Assembly (NCBI GenBank): GCA_020055645.1
Contig: CM034546.1
Location: 80,042,001 to 80,106,000, forward strand
Source: Tomocerus qinae
Lineage: Eukaryota; Arthropoda; Collembola; Entomobryomorpha; Tomoceridae
DNA: 64,000 nucleotides
Direction: 5' to 3'
Shown here: piece by piece, positions 22,787 to 33,238 of the stretch
How the letters are laid out: every line of letters starts with the position of its first letter
Numbering within the stretch: the first letter of the stretch is position 1
Made by a program: the position numbers and the translations under genes
Notes under the pieces: generated by a model
Database searches by the model: none
What the model saw: only the letters and a program-made list of their open reading frames with translations
What the model was told of the DNA's origin: nothing

Positions 22787-23437
22787 GGCTGAATTTAGGC
22801 AGCGGTACGTTGTTGCCACGTCCCCGCTGTTGCCGCTGGGATGCATGTGGGGTTAGCGGCAACAGCATAATAGCGGATACAGTGGCGACACAGCTAAAAC
22901 CACTAGCGGCAACACTGACCAGCGGCAACAGAGACACATTGGCTGAATTTAGGCTTCAATTGCCCCGGTTGCCCCGAGTTAAGCCAGTTAACCTAACGTC
23001 ATTTCCATTTGCCTCCCTCACTATTTTTTGCATCTTTTTTGACCTAACCTAATTAAAAATTAACATGCTACATTTTTGTTATGCATTAACAATAAAACAG
23101 TTTATTTTTTATTAGGTTGGGTCAAAAAAGAGGCAAAAATAGTGACGGAGGCAACATATTATAGGTAAAGTGACTAAGCATGGGGCAACCGGGGCAATTG
23201 AGGCAACGAGATCACGCTGCCTAAATTCAGCCGACACATGATTCTGATATCTTCTGTTGCCGCTGTTAAGCATTGAGCTCAGAGCAGCAAGGCACCGGCC
23301 TGTATTAGGTTTAGTGGTTTTAGCTGCGTCGCCGCTAATGGATTTTGCGTGTCGCCGCTGGTAATTTTTTTGTGTCGCCACTGTTGCCACCCCTAGCGGC
23401 AACAGCGGCAACAAAGTACCGCTGCCTAAATTCAGCC
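22787..23437. mobile_element. 651-bp MITE with nested inverted repeats
   Basis: The outer 22 bp are perfect inverted repeats starting GGCTGAATTTAGGCAGCG. Flanking 8-mers TTATTCAC and TTATTTAA resemble a decayed 8-bp target duplication. A second inverted pair of the same kind (about 22932-22975 and 23185-23232, with CAATTGCCCCGGTTGCCCC) is nested within. GCGGCAACA words recur through it. The open frames inside are by-products of repetition. A related fragment lies at about 32436-32485. Confidence 0.8.
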
Positions 23438-24536
23438 TTATTTAACTCTAGAACCACTCAATTAGGAAAACGATTTTTTACAGTCCACATCATCAAAGTC
23501 AGAAGCTCAACAAAAATGTGAGAACGAGGCTGCTATTCCCGATAATGTCAAGCTATTTTTATTGGCCAAGAAGAGAGAAGACATGCGAAGAAATAAATGG
23601 AGAATTAGTCAGAAAGAGTACTGTGATCGATTGAGGAAGTTAAATGCAAAATTAGAGGCCAAAGACAAGGAGTTAGAAATACTCAGAAAACATATGAAGA
23701 AATGACGAGATTTTAAGATTAGGGAGATAGAAAAGACTGCAGAAGAGAATTGTACACAATCAAAAATGTTATCTGAGCAAATAAATTCCTACGGAAGAAA
23801 ACTAGGTTATTAAGTGGAAGACATCGAATATAAAATACTTTGAATTGTTTCGGATGATGCTACTACTAACGTAAATGCTATGAAATAGCTTTGTAGCGGA
23901 GTTTTGAAAAGCGAAATTCAAAACCCTTGCTCTATATCAGCGCAAAACATTTTGGTAGAAAACAGATCTTTAGAATACAATCATTTTATAGCTCTTCAAG
24001 ACAGAGGTGGCTTGTGCTACCTCTCGCCTCGTTTCAGTGGTATAATAAAATGATCGTTGATACGCTTTCAGCGTTTGGACTTCAAGTACTAACCGTAGAT
24101 AATGTGGATAAAAAAATCATTCGTTTTTTAGCAAATTATGTACTGGTAAGTCAAATTAGATGTTGATGCTCTGATGCTTCTCATTTATTACAAATAATAA
24201 ATGTTATTCTTAAATATGTAGTTAAGATATATCTTGTAAACTACAGAACAAGTATGACGGATAAAATTGATAAAGTGAATTTTCATAACAAGTCTTTGCC
24301 CAAAAAAGTTAAAAAACTGTAATAAAGCTATGTAAAGGGTTATGAAAAGTAAGTAATTTTTGGGAGTCTATGTGCGCCCTCTAACAGTAACTCGCAAGGA
24401 ACTTTTGCCGTCAAAATTTACATGTGTAAGATACAGAATGAGTGAGCCTTCCTATTACGCTAGCCTCGGTAGTACTTAGTCCTAAAACGTATTGACTAAA
24501 GAAAGTAATTTTTAATTCTACGGCTCGGGTAGTACC

Positions 24537-24706
24537 CAGGGCTGCAGTGAGGAGGGGGCACCGGGGCACGTGCCCCCTCCCCCGAAATCGAGAAAAATAA
24601 AGAAATTTTTGTCTAAAATCGCAAAAAATCGCTAAAATTTTCGCGCGAAAATTAGCTAATTTTTTCTTGGTGCCCCTCCCGAAATTTTTTTCTGGCTGCG
24701 GCCCTG
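24537..24706. mobile_element. 170-bp hAT-type MITE with exact 8-bp target duplication
   Basis: The ends read CAGGGCTGCAG and, inverted, CAGGGCCGCAG. The 8-bp word GTAGTACC flanks both sides (24529-24536 and 24707-24714), which is the hAT signature. A related end (CAGGGCCGCAGCCAG) is found at 43754. Confidence 0.85.
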
Positions 24707-24991
24707 GTAGTACCAATAAACAAAAGCTTTGCATAACTTAATAAAAAGTTTTCTTTTGTATAACATAATGTAATAGACGACTTTTTAGTTGGTTAAATTT
24801 AGTGTCTCGATTTGGACATGAAGCGAAATATAAAATGAATTTATCCGTTGCGTGTATTGGCATAAGTAGAGTTGATGGACTTTACCGTTTTTCCATTCTC
24901 TAATTTTTCATATCGGGCAGAATCCAGTGATTAGACACTACCTTTCGCCAGTTAAAAAGTTGCTTATTAAAATTATCGCATATTAAACCAC

Positions 24992-26046
24992 TTACTTTAC
25001 TACTTGCTCAATATGTTTTCCCCATTCATCTGAAAATTTGTGATGCATTAATATTTCTTCCACCTTTTCCAATGCCTCTTTGATGTTATCCACACAATTA
25101 CCGCAATTGAAGTTGTATTTTACATTATTCCAAGCAAGAGAAAAGGGATTTAGTTCTGGATGTAATGGAGGGAGTACGACAATTTCATGACCATATTTAG
25201 CAATGAGGTTGATTGATTGTTTTTTTAAAGACATCCTATACTTATGGATAATAGGCCACATTTCGGTAGAAGTATCACTATTGCTCACATACTTCCCCAT
25301 GCTTTGTAAAAAGTTAACCATGGCAGTTTTTCTAGTTTTTTGAGTTGGAGCTAAGGACATGCTGTGATAACCTGCATTAGCTATAACTATCATGTGTTTT
25401 TGCTCCTTCAATGGTTTCATATTTACTAATCGTTTTAACCAATTCGAGAAAACGTTGTCGTCTAATTTGTGTTCGTAATCAACCAACCCAGCACCCTTTA
25501 CCAATTCTTTTTCTCCACCTAAATGGTAACATGATGAAATTTTTAATGTTTTTCTTGAACATACAATGACAAATAATGAGAGTTAAAAAATCTCTAAATG
25601 TTTCACTATGTATGCAGGAACATCAGTAGTGATTTGACAATCCTTGATTTGCATATATTGTAATTGTATCCGGATATATTGATAAGTTTGATTACCTGCA
25701 TGAACAATCATAACTGTCGATGGTCTCTCAGTATTTTGCAACTGTTCTTTTTCTTCATCTTGATAATTGAACCTGGACGAGTTTTGAATCCAGTCAATCC
25801 AGGTTTCATCCAAATATAGTATGGGCAGAGGATTCTGACTATTCCTATTTTCGGACATTCTCAGTAGATAGTGATGGCGCCACTCCCTGATTGTCGTTGT
25901 TTCTCTGATGTATATGGTCTTTTCAAATTCTCCGTAAACATACCCCAATTTTTTCATCGATCTATAGTAGGAGGCCACACATTCCATTAGAGGTTTTTTC
26001 GGTTCTGCCAAACTCTTTCCCTTTAATTTGGTTTTCTTTAAATTTC
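24992..26046 (-). CDS. DDE_3/Tc1-like transposase-derived gene, 2 recognised exons, catalytic residues lost
   Basis: Exon 26046-25696 (acceptor GTTTTCAG, donor CATGCAG|GTAATC) and exon 25518-24992 (acceptor ATTTAG) join in frame as VHAG|GEKELVKGAG, restoring a block typical of a DDE_3-superfamily transposase widespread in arthropods. The first catalytic Asp is present (LYLDETWID). The second position reads IANAGYHS where the family has a DNA.YHS-like motif, so Asp is Ala. The third reads LPPLHPELNPFSLAW where Glu is expected after NP(I/F), so it is Ser. It cannot act as a normal transposase. The frame is otherwise open for about 290 codons, so it may be a domesticated protein or a young fossil. 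The upstream 397-codon frame (27342-26149) may be its N-terminus, but the phases do not match. Confidence 0.7.
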
Positions 26047-26148
26047 TGAAAACGTTTTAGAAAAGTGTCTTCTTTGTTTAAATAAATAAATCGAAGATTT
26101 AACTGTCAAAAGCATTGGTATTTATTATTTATAATTTTAATGTTTGCT

Positions 26149-27342
26149 TTACCCTTTCTTAATTGTATTCAGCTCGCCACAAATTTTTGTGGCATTATGA
26201 ATTTGCTTCTTTTGGTGGTTTTGTTCTGGATTTACTGCCGTGGTCTGTTTAACATTTATTTCTAATGTTTTTGTTTTCTTACTTAATCTACTTTTTCTTG
26301 CTTTACCTCTGAAAATTGTTTTGGTTTTAGATGCAGCATCAAAAGCAGCCCGCCCTGGGGTTTGAGTGTCTGGCGAATTTTGGTGAGAAGGTAGAGCAGG
26401 CTTAGTTTGCATTTTGTTATTAGTATTGGTCGGTTGGGTGGAATCATACAATGTTTGTAATTCAGATTCTGACATATTATTCACCATCTGCTTATAAAAT
26501 GACAATTGTACATCCAGTTTTGCTCCTAAGTCTGATGGTAGGGCATCTATTATGGTTTTAAGCTTGACTTGCATATCTAATGTGAGAGTTAATTGTTTTT
26601 CTATTGAAAGTATTTTGCCATTGCAATCACTGTGAGATTCACGCACTAACTTATCCTCCAAAGGGTCTGAATAAATACCAGCTGTCAATTGGGACAACTT
26701 ATGGTCGTCATTATTATCTACGCCATTAATAGAAATTACATAGCCGTTAAATGCGTCGTGTTGATGTTGTGATGACTGTTGATTTTCAAAACTCACAAAA
26801 GTGTTGGCAGCTTCTGAACTGAGCGGTATGAGATTTTTGCTATGTTGATTTGTGAGTTCTGTCCCAGTCATAGTACCGTTGCTTAGATTATTACAAAGAT
26901 TGTAGTCACTGACTGTAACTGTGGTAAGATTAGAAAAAGTTTTGGATGCAGTTTTTAGACTCTGACTTCTCAGTTGATTATTTAGTCCATTATTCTGCAT
27001 TGTGTCTTTAAACAAGGTTTTTGTAAACTTTAAATCCTTCGTACAAATATCGAAATCGCTATTTTGAAATACAGAAGAAATGACATTGGATGAATAATTC
27101 GGTATATTTTCCAAAATTATTTGATTATTTGATTGATCTTGGTTTATACAAATATTTGTAGTTTCATCTGTACTAACATATATAGGAAGATTTGAGGCAA
27201 GTGGAAAATTATTGTTAGTGTAGATGCTGCCAAAATTTTCGAAGGGTTTCTGATTCCAAAACTCATGTAAAGTTGGACTGATACTGCATTCTACATTTGA
27301 ATCTGCGATGGAAAGAAGTTTGGAATCCCTATTTTCTTCCAT
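26149..27342 (-). CDS. Unrecognised 397-codon open frame, possible first exon of the transposase-derived gene
   Basis: A long ATG-started frame (27342 down to the stop at 26149), rich in Asn, Ser and Thr, with a basic C-terminal stretch (SRLSKKTKTLEINVK) that could be a nuclear localisation signal. No domain was recognised. It ends at a good splice donor (AAGG|GTAAAG at 26152), 106 bases before the acceptor of the transposase exon on the same strand, so it is probably the first exon of that gene. Joining the two gives a frameshift, however (two bases left, two bases offered), so a small indel, a different splice site or a missing exon must be assumed. Confidence 0.5.
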   Translation of the reverse strand: MEENRDSKLLSIADSNVECSISPTLHEFWNQKPFENFGSIYTNNNFPLASNLPIYVSTDETTNICINQDQSNNQIILENIPNYSSNVISSVFQNSDFDICTKDLKFTKTLFKDTMQNNGLNNQLRSQSLKTASKTFSNLTTVTVSDYNLCNNLSNGTMTGTELTNQHSKNLIPLSSEAANTFVSFENQQSSQHQHDAFNGYVISINGVDNNDDHKLSQLTAGIYSDPLEDKLVRESHSDCNGKILSIEKQLTLTLDMQVKLKTIIDALPSDLGAKLDVQLSFYKQMVNNMSESELQTLYDSTQPTNTNNKMQTKPALPSHQNSPDTQTPGRAAFDAASKTKTIFRGKARKSRLSKKTKTLEINVKQTTAVNPEQNHQKKQIHNATKICGELNTIKKG

Positions 27343-27344
27343 AA

Positions 27345-27935
27345 TTAAGCTAGAATTTTTAGAAACCTTAATTTATTTTCAAATATATAAGACAAATTGG
27401 TATATGAAATACATAGACTAGACGGTTGGTAAGATATGGTTAATTCAAAAGAATTTCGCAAACGCAATTCTTTTGCGTTGTAGCTGGACACTACTTTCAT
27501 AGTACAAGCAATAATGGCAAATATCAGCATTTTACTTGAAAATTTTATCTTTAAACCGAATAGTATCACTATCTTAGAGTACACAAAGCAATTAAAAATA
27601 TATCACCTCTGAATTTTTGAAAGATATGTATCCGATAGTTGAAGCCTTTGGTGTAATAAGATGATTTTCTTAACAGACCCCTGCTTTTAATTCCATTTGT
27701 ATATTTTCGTGCAATAAAACTTAAATAGGATATTATTTCTAACTTTGGTATAAAGTGAGAAAGTTCTGCACCAGTTATATTACAGTGTACAGTGTGACAC
27801 ACAGTACACGTTTGGAGTAGTACATACACTGTGTGTACTACTCCAAACGTGGAGCAACGTTTCTCATGCTGTTGTATTAAATGCTATAGTTTTAAATGGA
27901 TAATTATTATATATATAGTCCAGTCGGATTCTATG
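27345..27935. other. Likely upstream region of the transposase-derived gene
   Basis: Non-coding. A short inverted pair sits at about 27803-27855 (GTACACGTTTGGAGTAGTAC against GTACTACTCCAAACGTGGAG), a compact hairpin. Confidence 0.45.
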
Positions 27936-28026
27936 TGAACTCGATGCGACATAAACGGCCGTCATGCAGGCTTTTTTACATGTTAAAATGAGGCCATAAA
28001 ATCGTTTCTTTAATTTCGAGTTCATG
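27936..28026. repeat. Short dispersed element with inverted ends, copy 2
   Basis: Same order of blocks as at 19971-20062 (GTGAACTCG, TGCGAC, AAACGGC, TCATGCAGGCT, AATGAGGCCAT, CGAGTTCATGAG). Confidence 0.6.
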
Positions 28027-29446
28027 AGGAAAACGTCCCAAGTGTAGTTTCTCCTGTCTCCGCTAAATGCAGTTCAAGTCATCATCTTCTGACCTAAACT
28101 GCTGTGACTGTACTTAAATGGTTAAACTAATAGCATGCCGCCATGCCGGAAGGACAAAAACATGATTTTCAATAAAGTAATATTTGGCCTCAATATAGAA
28201 TAGGTAACATGTGTACCGCCAATGTAGCTCCATGAATAAATGAAACGCAATAATTTCATTTCTAGCTTTATTTCTTGTTAGTATAAAGGTATGACAATAC
28301 AACAGGGGTGGGATAATGTCTTTCCCAATATTAGTTGTTAGAAGAGAGTTCGGCACGAGCCGTCCGTACGAGCAACTGCCCGGCACGTGCCCATGATGCA
28401 GATTTTTCACAGGCAAGGGTAGATCAAGGATACTTGGTCTACCCTTGCCTGTGACTGTACCCTTGCCTTGGTCTACCCTTACGGGCGGGCACGGGTAAAT
28501 TGAATGCTCACGGGCGGGAATAGGCTAATTTGCTACGGGAATGTAAATTCCTGCTGCCTGCGGACGCCCGTAAATATATACAGTAAAAAAGCCAGAGATT
28601 TTTACTTTAGTGTGTGGCCGACCCGTACCCTTGCGGTTACGGGTGGGCACGGGCTCATAAAGCAGACTTTTCACGGGCGGGCAATAACGTCCATGGTACA
28701 ACTACACATTATTTCATCTACACTCGTAGAGGTGGAACCCTCTTGGTAGAATATTTCATTAATAACTCAGCATTTGCACAGGAAATATATAGATCGCTGC
28801 CAATTAATCTGTCATTCTTAGATTATAATAGAAGTGCTTCCCAAACTTGTCTATCACAATTTCTCCAGGTCATATATTACACATGGTGTTTTCTCTTTGA
28901 GGCGATTGTATGCATTCTTATGACATAGGTGTACTAAAACTAAATAAACTCCTTGATGCTTGCGAACTCTAAATTATTCACTTTCATTTCGGTGCTGGGT
29001 TTGTCACACCAATACCCTATTAGCAGAAGGATTTTGGTTCTGTTTGTAAGTTATCTATTTCAGCATTGTCTAATTTCACAGCGGTATAAGAGTACAGCAG
29101 TGCATAAAGTATCATGAATGTTTTATTGCTGATTCTCTTACTGGATGACAGTATTTATTTTCACCTTTACATGTGGTTTCTCATTCTTCGTTTTCCTTGG
29201 CCATACATTAATTTTTAACTATTGTTACTAAAATATAGCTTTACAGGTGTCGCAAATTACATTTTCTCAGTGGATGCAGTATTTACCTTTTCTTCATCTT
29301 CCTAGCTAGAAACAGGGTGCGTTGTTTCATAGAAAGAGCTATTGTATAAGCGGTATGATTTTGGATATGGAGAATTCATAACTTTCCTATTCGGTGTTGC
29401 TACAGTAGAACAAAGAACTAAGATAAGGGTATAACATAATGGAGAG
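28027..29446. other. Non-coding stretch with ACGGGCGGG-type repeats
   Basis: Between about 28350 and 28690 the words CACGGGCGGGCA and ACGGGTGGGCACGGGCT, and their inverses, occur several times, which suggests a MITE or its remains. The frames at 28504-28928 fall in this repetitive sequence and show no protein signature. Confidence 0.4.
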
Positions 29447-29564
29447 AATAGTGTGGTTCATAATTGACGTTATAGCAAATTCTGAAAATTAATGAAACGG
29501 ACCTAAATAGTGTGGTTCATAATTGACACTATAGCAAATTCTGAAAATTAATGAAACGGACCTT
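29447..29564 (+). repeat. 59-bp tandem duplication
   Basis: Two copies, nearly identical, of a segment starting AATAGTGTGGTTCATAATTG and ending AATGAAACGGACCT. It lies about 440 bp upstream of the receptor gene. Confidence 0.9.
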
Positions 29565-30003
29565 ATATCTTGCATGTCAACATGTTTCTTGTCTCGACTA
29601 ACTGTCCTTTCTATTTAAAATACTATCAAATAAGAGGCAGTAGAAATGGCTGTCAAAGTTGGTATTATTTAAGCCTTTGCTCTGAAAAAAACAACACGTG
29701 TATAAACATTTTATCGAAATTGACTCTTACATTAAAAATTCATATTGGTACAACATAAGATGTTCATGTACTTGTACACTCAACTGAGTCAACTGTCATG
29801 CAAGTAATATGTTAGTAAATTCATTTGAGTGGTGTCATTCTTTGCCAAGATTCTCAATGTTGACATATTCTATCACTGAATCTAGCCATAAAATGTGTTT
29901 GAACCAAAGTTTGTTGGGGGAACCACTGGAACTTGTTAAGCAATTGTATAGTGAGATATGTATTTTTAATTAGTGAAGGATTAAACGGCGTTATTTGGTG
30001 GCC

Positions 30004-31774
30004 ATGGAAAATATTTCGTCAGCAAATAAAAGGACAGGCTTGATTTCTCATTTTACCATTATTGCTGCTAATGTTACTTTGAAGAAGTTGATATACAATT
30101 TTAGTCATTGGTTGGCTACAATGGTGAACTACATTGCAATGAAACGTAAAATATTGTCTCTAAAATCCAATATGGAGAGCAACCATTTCCACTTCCTTGG
30201 GTTTTATATAAACATCGCAGCGTATTTTGGGTGCGTCCCATTTTACTGGGACTATGAAAAAGAAATATTTCTTTTATCAAGGTCCCATTATGGACTGAAT
30301 ATTGTTGCGATTTTTAGTGGAATATTCACGTTTACTACTGCTAGGCAACTCATTTCATCTCTGCACCAGAATGATTTAAATCCCTCCAATATTGCTGCAC
30401 TTACCCAAGTTTTCGTAGTCTCATTATTCCATTTTTGTTCCGGAATATTCGTTTTCAGTGCTTCTAAAAGAGGAGTCCTCGTAAAGTCTGCATTGAACTG
30501 TTTATATCTTGACAGTACTTTCTATCAAAAAGGTAAGACTTAAAACTCAAATTGTTAGATAACTTTACTAGCGCTACTAATAAAGATCACATAATGTTTA
30601 TCTCAGTAGATCATGGTTAGATTGTGCATGGCAAAAGGGTTGTCACGTATAGAATCATTTTTTTATAACAGGACTCTGTAATTTGACTAAAAGACTTATA
30701 GGGTAGTTCTTTCCAATATTTGGGCCCAATTTAGTTTAAGATTGATTTTCCTTTTACTATTATTTCTTACGTATTGTATACAACGGATTATTTTATCAAT
30801 TTTTAGCCTTTTAAAATTAGGATCACTTATTTCAGATGGTGTATTTAGGATGTGATTAAAAATAAAAAAAACTTTCATGAGAATATTGTAATTAGAAAAC
30901 TAAACTTTTTTTATGTATTGCAAGACGGCAAACGAATGCACCATGGCACAAATATGTCGGTTCATCAGAAATTGGAATCCTGGCTATCAAGGATGTTTAT
31001 TCCAGTTATTATTATCCCAGTGGCGTCTGGCTGTATTTACGTAATCTTTACTCAACAAGAAAATTTTCCCTTGCCGACTACAGTTGTGCCTGACTTCATT
31101 ATTCAATTTGGGTTGCGGTTGGTCCAAATTGTAATCCTACTGAAATCTTTGCTTACTACCTACATACTTCTGATTTATATCCTTATCGTTGTCACACGAA
31201 TATCCTATTGGATGGAGGAAATCAGGTATCTTAAATTCTATTATGACTATCCATTGCATGCATAATAGCTTAAAAGTTATCAATATGGGTTTACAAATAA
31301 TTAATTTTTACCAACAGTGAGCGGAATGCAGATTTTGAATATGAAATTCGTATATTCAACAGGATGCGTGTTCTGAATATTATATTCCATGAAAGCTTCT
31401 TGCCAATTGTATTTCCTACAGGTGTCATTATTCTGTCCCTCTCTGTGGTATTTTGTTCTTGCGCGTCAATCCAACTGTATGATCATCTAAATTTTTTAAC
31501 TTATTTGGCATTCCCAATTCTTGGCCTATTAATGCTTTTCGATCTGATAGTAGTACTGATGTGTTGTTGCACAATGTGGAAGAATTCCACTAGATTTTTA
31601 AAAATATTGTCTTTAAGAAAAAGGAATTCATTGATGGATCGGAAGATTTTAAGATCAATTAAGCCTTTTGGTATTAAAATAGGACCGCTTAGAAACATTA
31701 AAGATGACCGAGTGTTTGAATTCTACGGCTTTCTCGTCTCCTGGGTAGTTACGCTTCTTGTAATCTTTGAATAG
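30004..31774 (+). CDS. Insect-type gustatory receptor-like 7TM protein, 3 exons, intact (428 aa)
   Basis: Exons 30004-30532, 30925-31225 and 31318-31774. Donors are AAAAAG|GTAAGA and ATCAG|GTATCT; acceptors are TTGCAAG| and CCAACAG|. Both joins keep frame. The start is ATG 30004 in GCCATGG, an excellent context; an upstream TTG is not used. The product has seven to eight hydrophobic segments, the first being FLGFYINIAAYFGCVPFYW (a G..PFYW phrase frequent near TM1 in arthropod gustatory receptors). A long one in exon 2 includes LLTTYILLIYILIVV. The C-terminal VSWVVTLLVIFE stands where the family's TYhhhhhQF motif lies. Length is typical of Grs. It should sit in the membrane of chemosensory neurons as a ligand-gated channel subunit; the ligand is unknown. 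No neighbouring receptor was seen in the window. Confidence 0.8.
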
Positions 31775-31915
31775 TAATCACAAAATAATGAATCGGGGTA
31801 ATTAGCTTAGACTGATTTAGCATCAAATGCACTATTAAAACTTTAGTTATCATGTTAGTTTATGTTACTACTACTTTCTTAATGTTGTCCATCCACAATT
31901 AAAAATGTAATTCAT

Positions 31916-32350
31916 ACAGAATTTACACTTGAATTACTACAGAATTTACACTTGGATTAGTAAAGAATTTACACTTGAATTAGAACAGAATTTACACTTG
32001 GATTAGAACAGAATATACACTTGGATTAGAACAGAATTTACACTTGGATTAGTACAGAATATACACTTGAATTACTACAGAATTTACACTTGGATTAGTA
32101 AAGAATTTACACTTGGATTAGTAAAGAATTTACACTTGAATTAGTACAGAAATTACACTTGAATTAGTACAGAATATACACTTGAATTACTACAGAATTT
32201 ACACTTGGATTAGTAAAGAATTTACACTTAAATTAGTACAGAATTTACACTTGGATTAGTACAGAATTTACACTCGGATTAGTACAGAATTTACACTCGG
32301 ATTAGTACAGAATTTGCATGTGGATTAACACAAAATTTACACTTGGAGTA
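31916..32350 (+). repeat. 23-bp tandem array, about 18 copies
   Basis: Units of the form TACAGAATTTACACTTGGAT then TAG, with G/A and T/A variants, start 140 bp beyond the receptor stop codon. There are no unique spacers, so it is a minisatellite and not a CRISPR. Confidence 0.95.
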
Positions 32351-33238
32351 ATACATAATTTAATCATAGATTGGTATTGGTACACGCTTTACCCTTGGAT
32401 TAGCATACAATTTACACTTTTTAGTTTACAATGATGGCGATGTGGACAACAGGGACAATTGAGGCAAAGAAATCCTGCTGCCTGAAAATGAAAATAACAT
32501 TTCTATTTTAAAAAACAGACTTATTTTACTTCATAAGTACTTTCTGGATAGTTAAATAATATTATAAATAGAAAGAGATTACCATTTAAGTGGCAATAAG
32601 TCACGTCCTAATAATATTTTGCTGCTATGTTGTATAAGCTCATGTCTACACCCATATTCTCTCTTTAGTTTCAATATATCACAAATTTGCTACGAATGAT
32701 ATCTTGATTTGCTTTACGGAACGAATAAAAACACTTGTTTGGTAATTGATTCGTTTACTTTCCTATGATTTTAATCGTAATTTATATTTTTATTTTAAAA
32801 ACTGGCTTTTGAATTCTTAGATTTAAAAGGAAGCGTGTTATAGATTACATATTTCTTTAATAACTATCTGCTGTCATAATTATAACCAAAATTATACAAC
32901 GTTGTCTAAGTTTACGGTTTAAAATTGGCTGTCATAAATAAGTTTACTAGCTTCCAAAATTGCAGCTGGTAAACTTGGTGTTTAGTATGTAGGGGTTTTT
33001 CATATCATAGTATAACATTTTAAAGCCCTTGAGTATATTATCATCACTATTTATTAATGGAACGAAGGAACCCCGATACAAATTGCATATATATGTTTAA
33101 TTTTATATTGTGTACGCACAAAATAATTGAACATAAATAGTTTTAAATAAAATTCATGTAATTCGTTTGTGAAAATAACTGTATTTTGTATACTATTAAT
33201 AAAAAATTATTATCTTCCATGATTCAGGGCTGGCATTT
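32351..33238. other. Non-coding stretch
   Basis: A fragment at about 32436-32485 (GGACAATTGAGGCAA..CTGCTGCCTGAAAATG) resembles the ends of the MITE at 22787-23437. The rest is AT-rich without recognisable features. Confidence 0.4.

Larger units (their letters stand above)
22172..24170 (+). pseudogene. P-element-like THAP transposase, broken
   Basis: The first exon (ATG 22172 to about 22346, donor ATAG|GTAAAC) encodes the start of a THAP zinc finger: MGRQCAVPFCTSR, then FHGFPSDP and LWLKN. After an intron-like gap, 22562-22765 encodes the rest (WTCVCSKHFKEQDY, then the AVPTIFP motif), giving the C2CH pattern. Downstream of a MITE the 3' part resumes with a coiled coil (CDRLRKLNAKLEAKDKELE, near 23610-23705) and, out of frame, a DRGGLCYLSP block (about 23995-24040) like the P-type transposase C-terminus. 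The central RNase-H-like catalytic region is missing, so no transposase can be made. Confidence 0.75.
21948..24477 (+). mobile_element. P-like (THAP) transposon, internally rearranged
   Basis: Bounded by inverted repeats of about 38 bp containing CCGAGGCTAGCGTAATAGG and ending GGCTCACTCA (21948-21986; inverted at 24439-24477; one mismatch in the outer 13 bases). Inside are a THAP-domain exon, its second half, a coiled-coil stretch and a fragment of the P-type transposase C-terminus, split by a 651-bp MITE and a 140-bp duplication. No 8-bp target duplication was resolved. Confidence 0.65.

Noticed and set aside
22810..23414. Open frames of 80 and 100 codons on both strands.
   Set aside because: They fall wholly inside the 651-bp MITE and arise from repeated GCGGCAACA words.
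29995..30003. An upstream start (TTG) for the receptor gene.
   Set aside because: The ATG at 30004 has a very good context (GCCATGG) and gives a complete protein.
31916..32350. Regular short repeats that resemble a CRISPR array (also the 36-bp arrays in family A).
   Set aside because: The units are directly adjacent with no unique spacers, no cas genes are present, and the DNA is eukaryotic.
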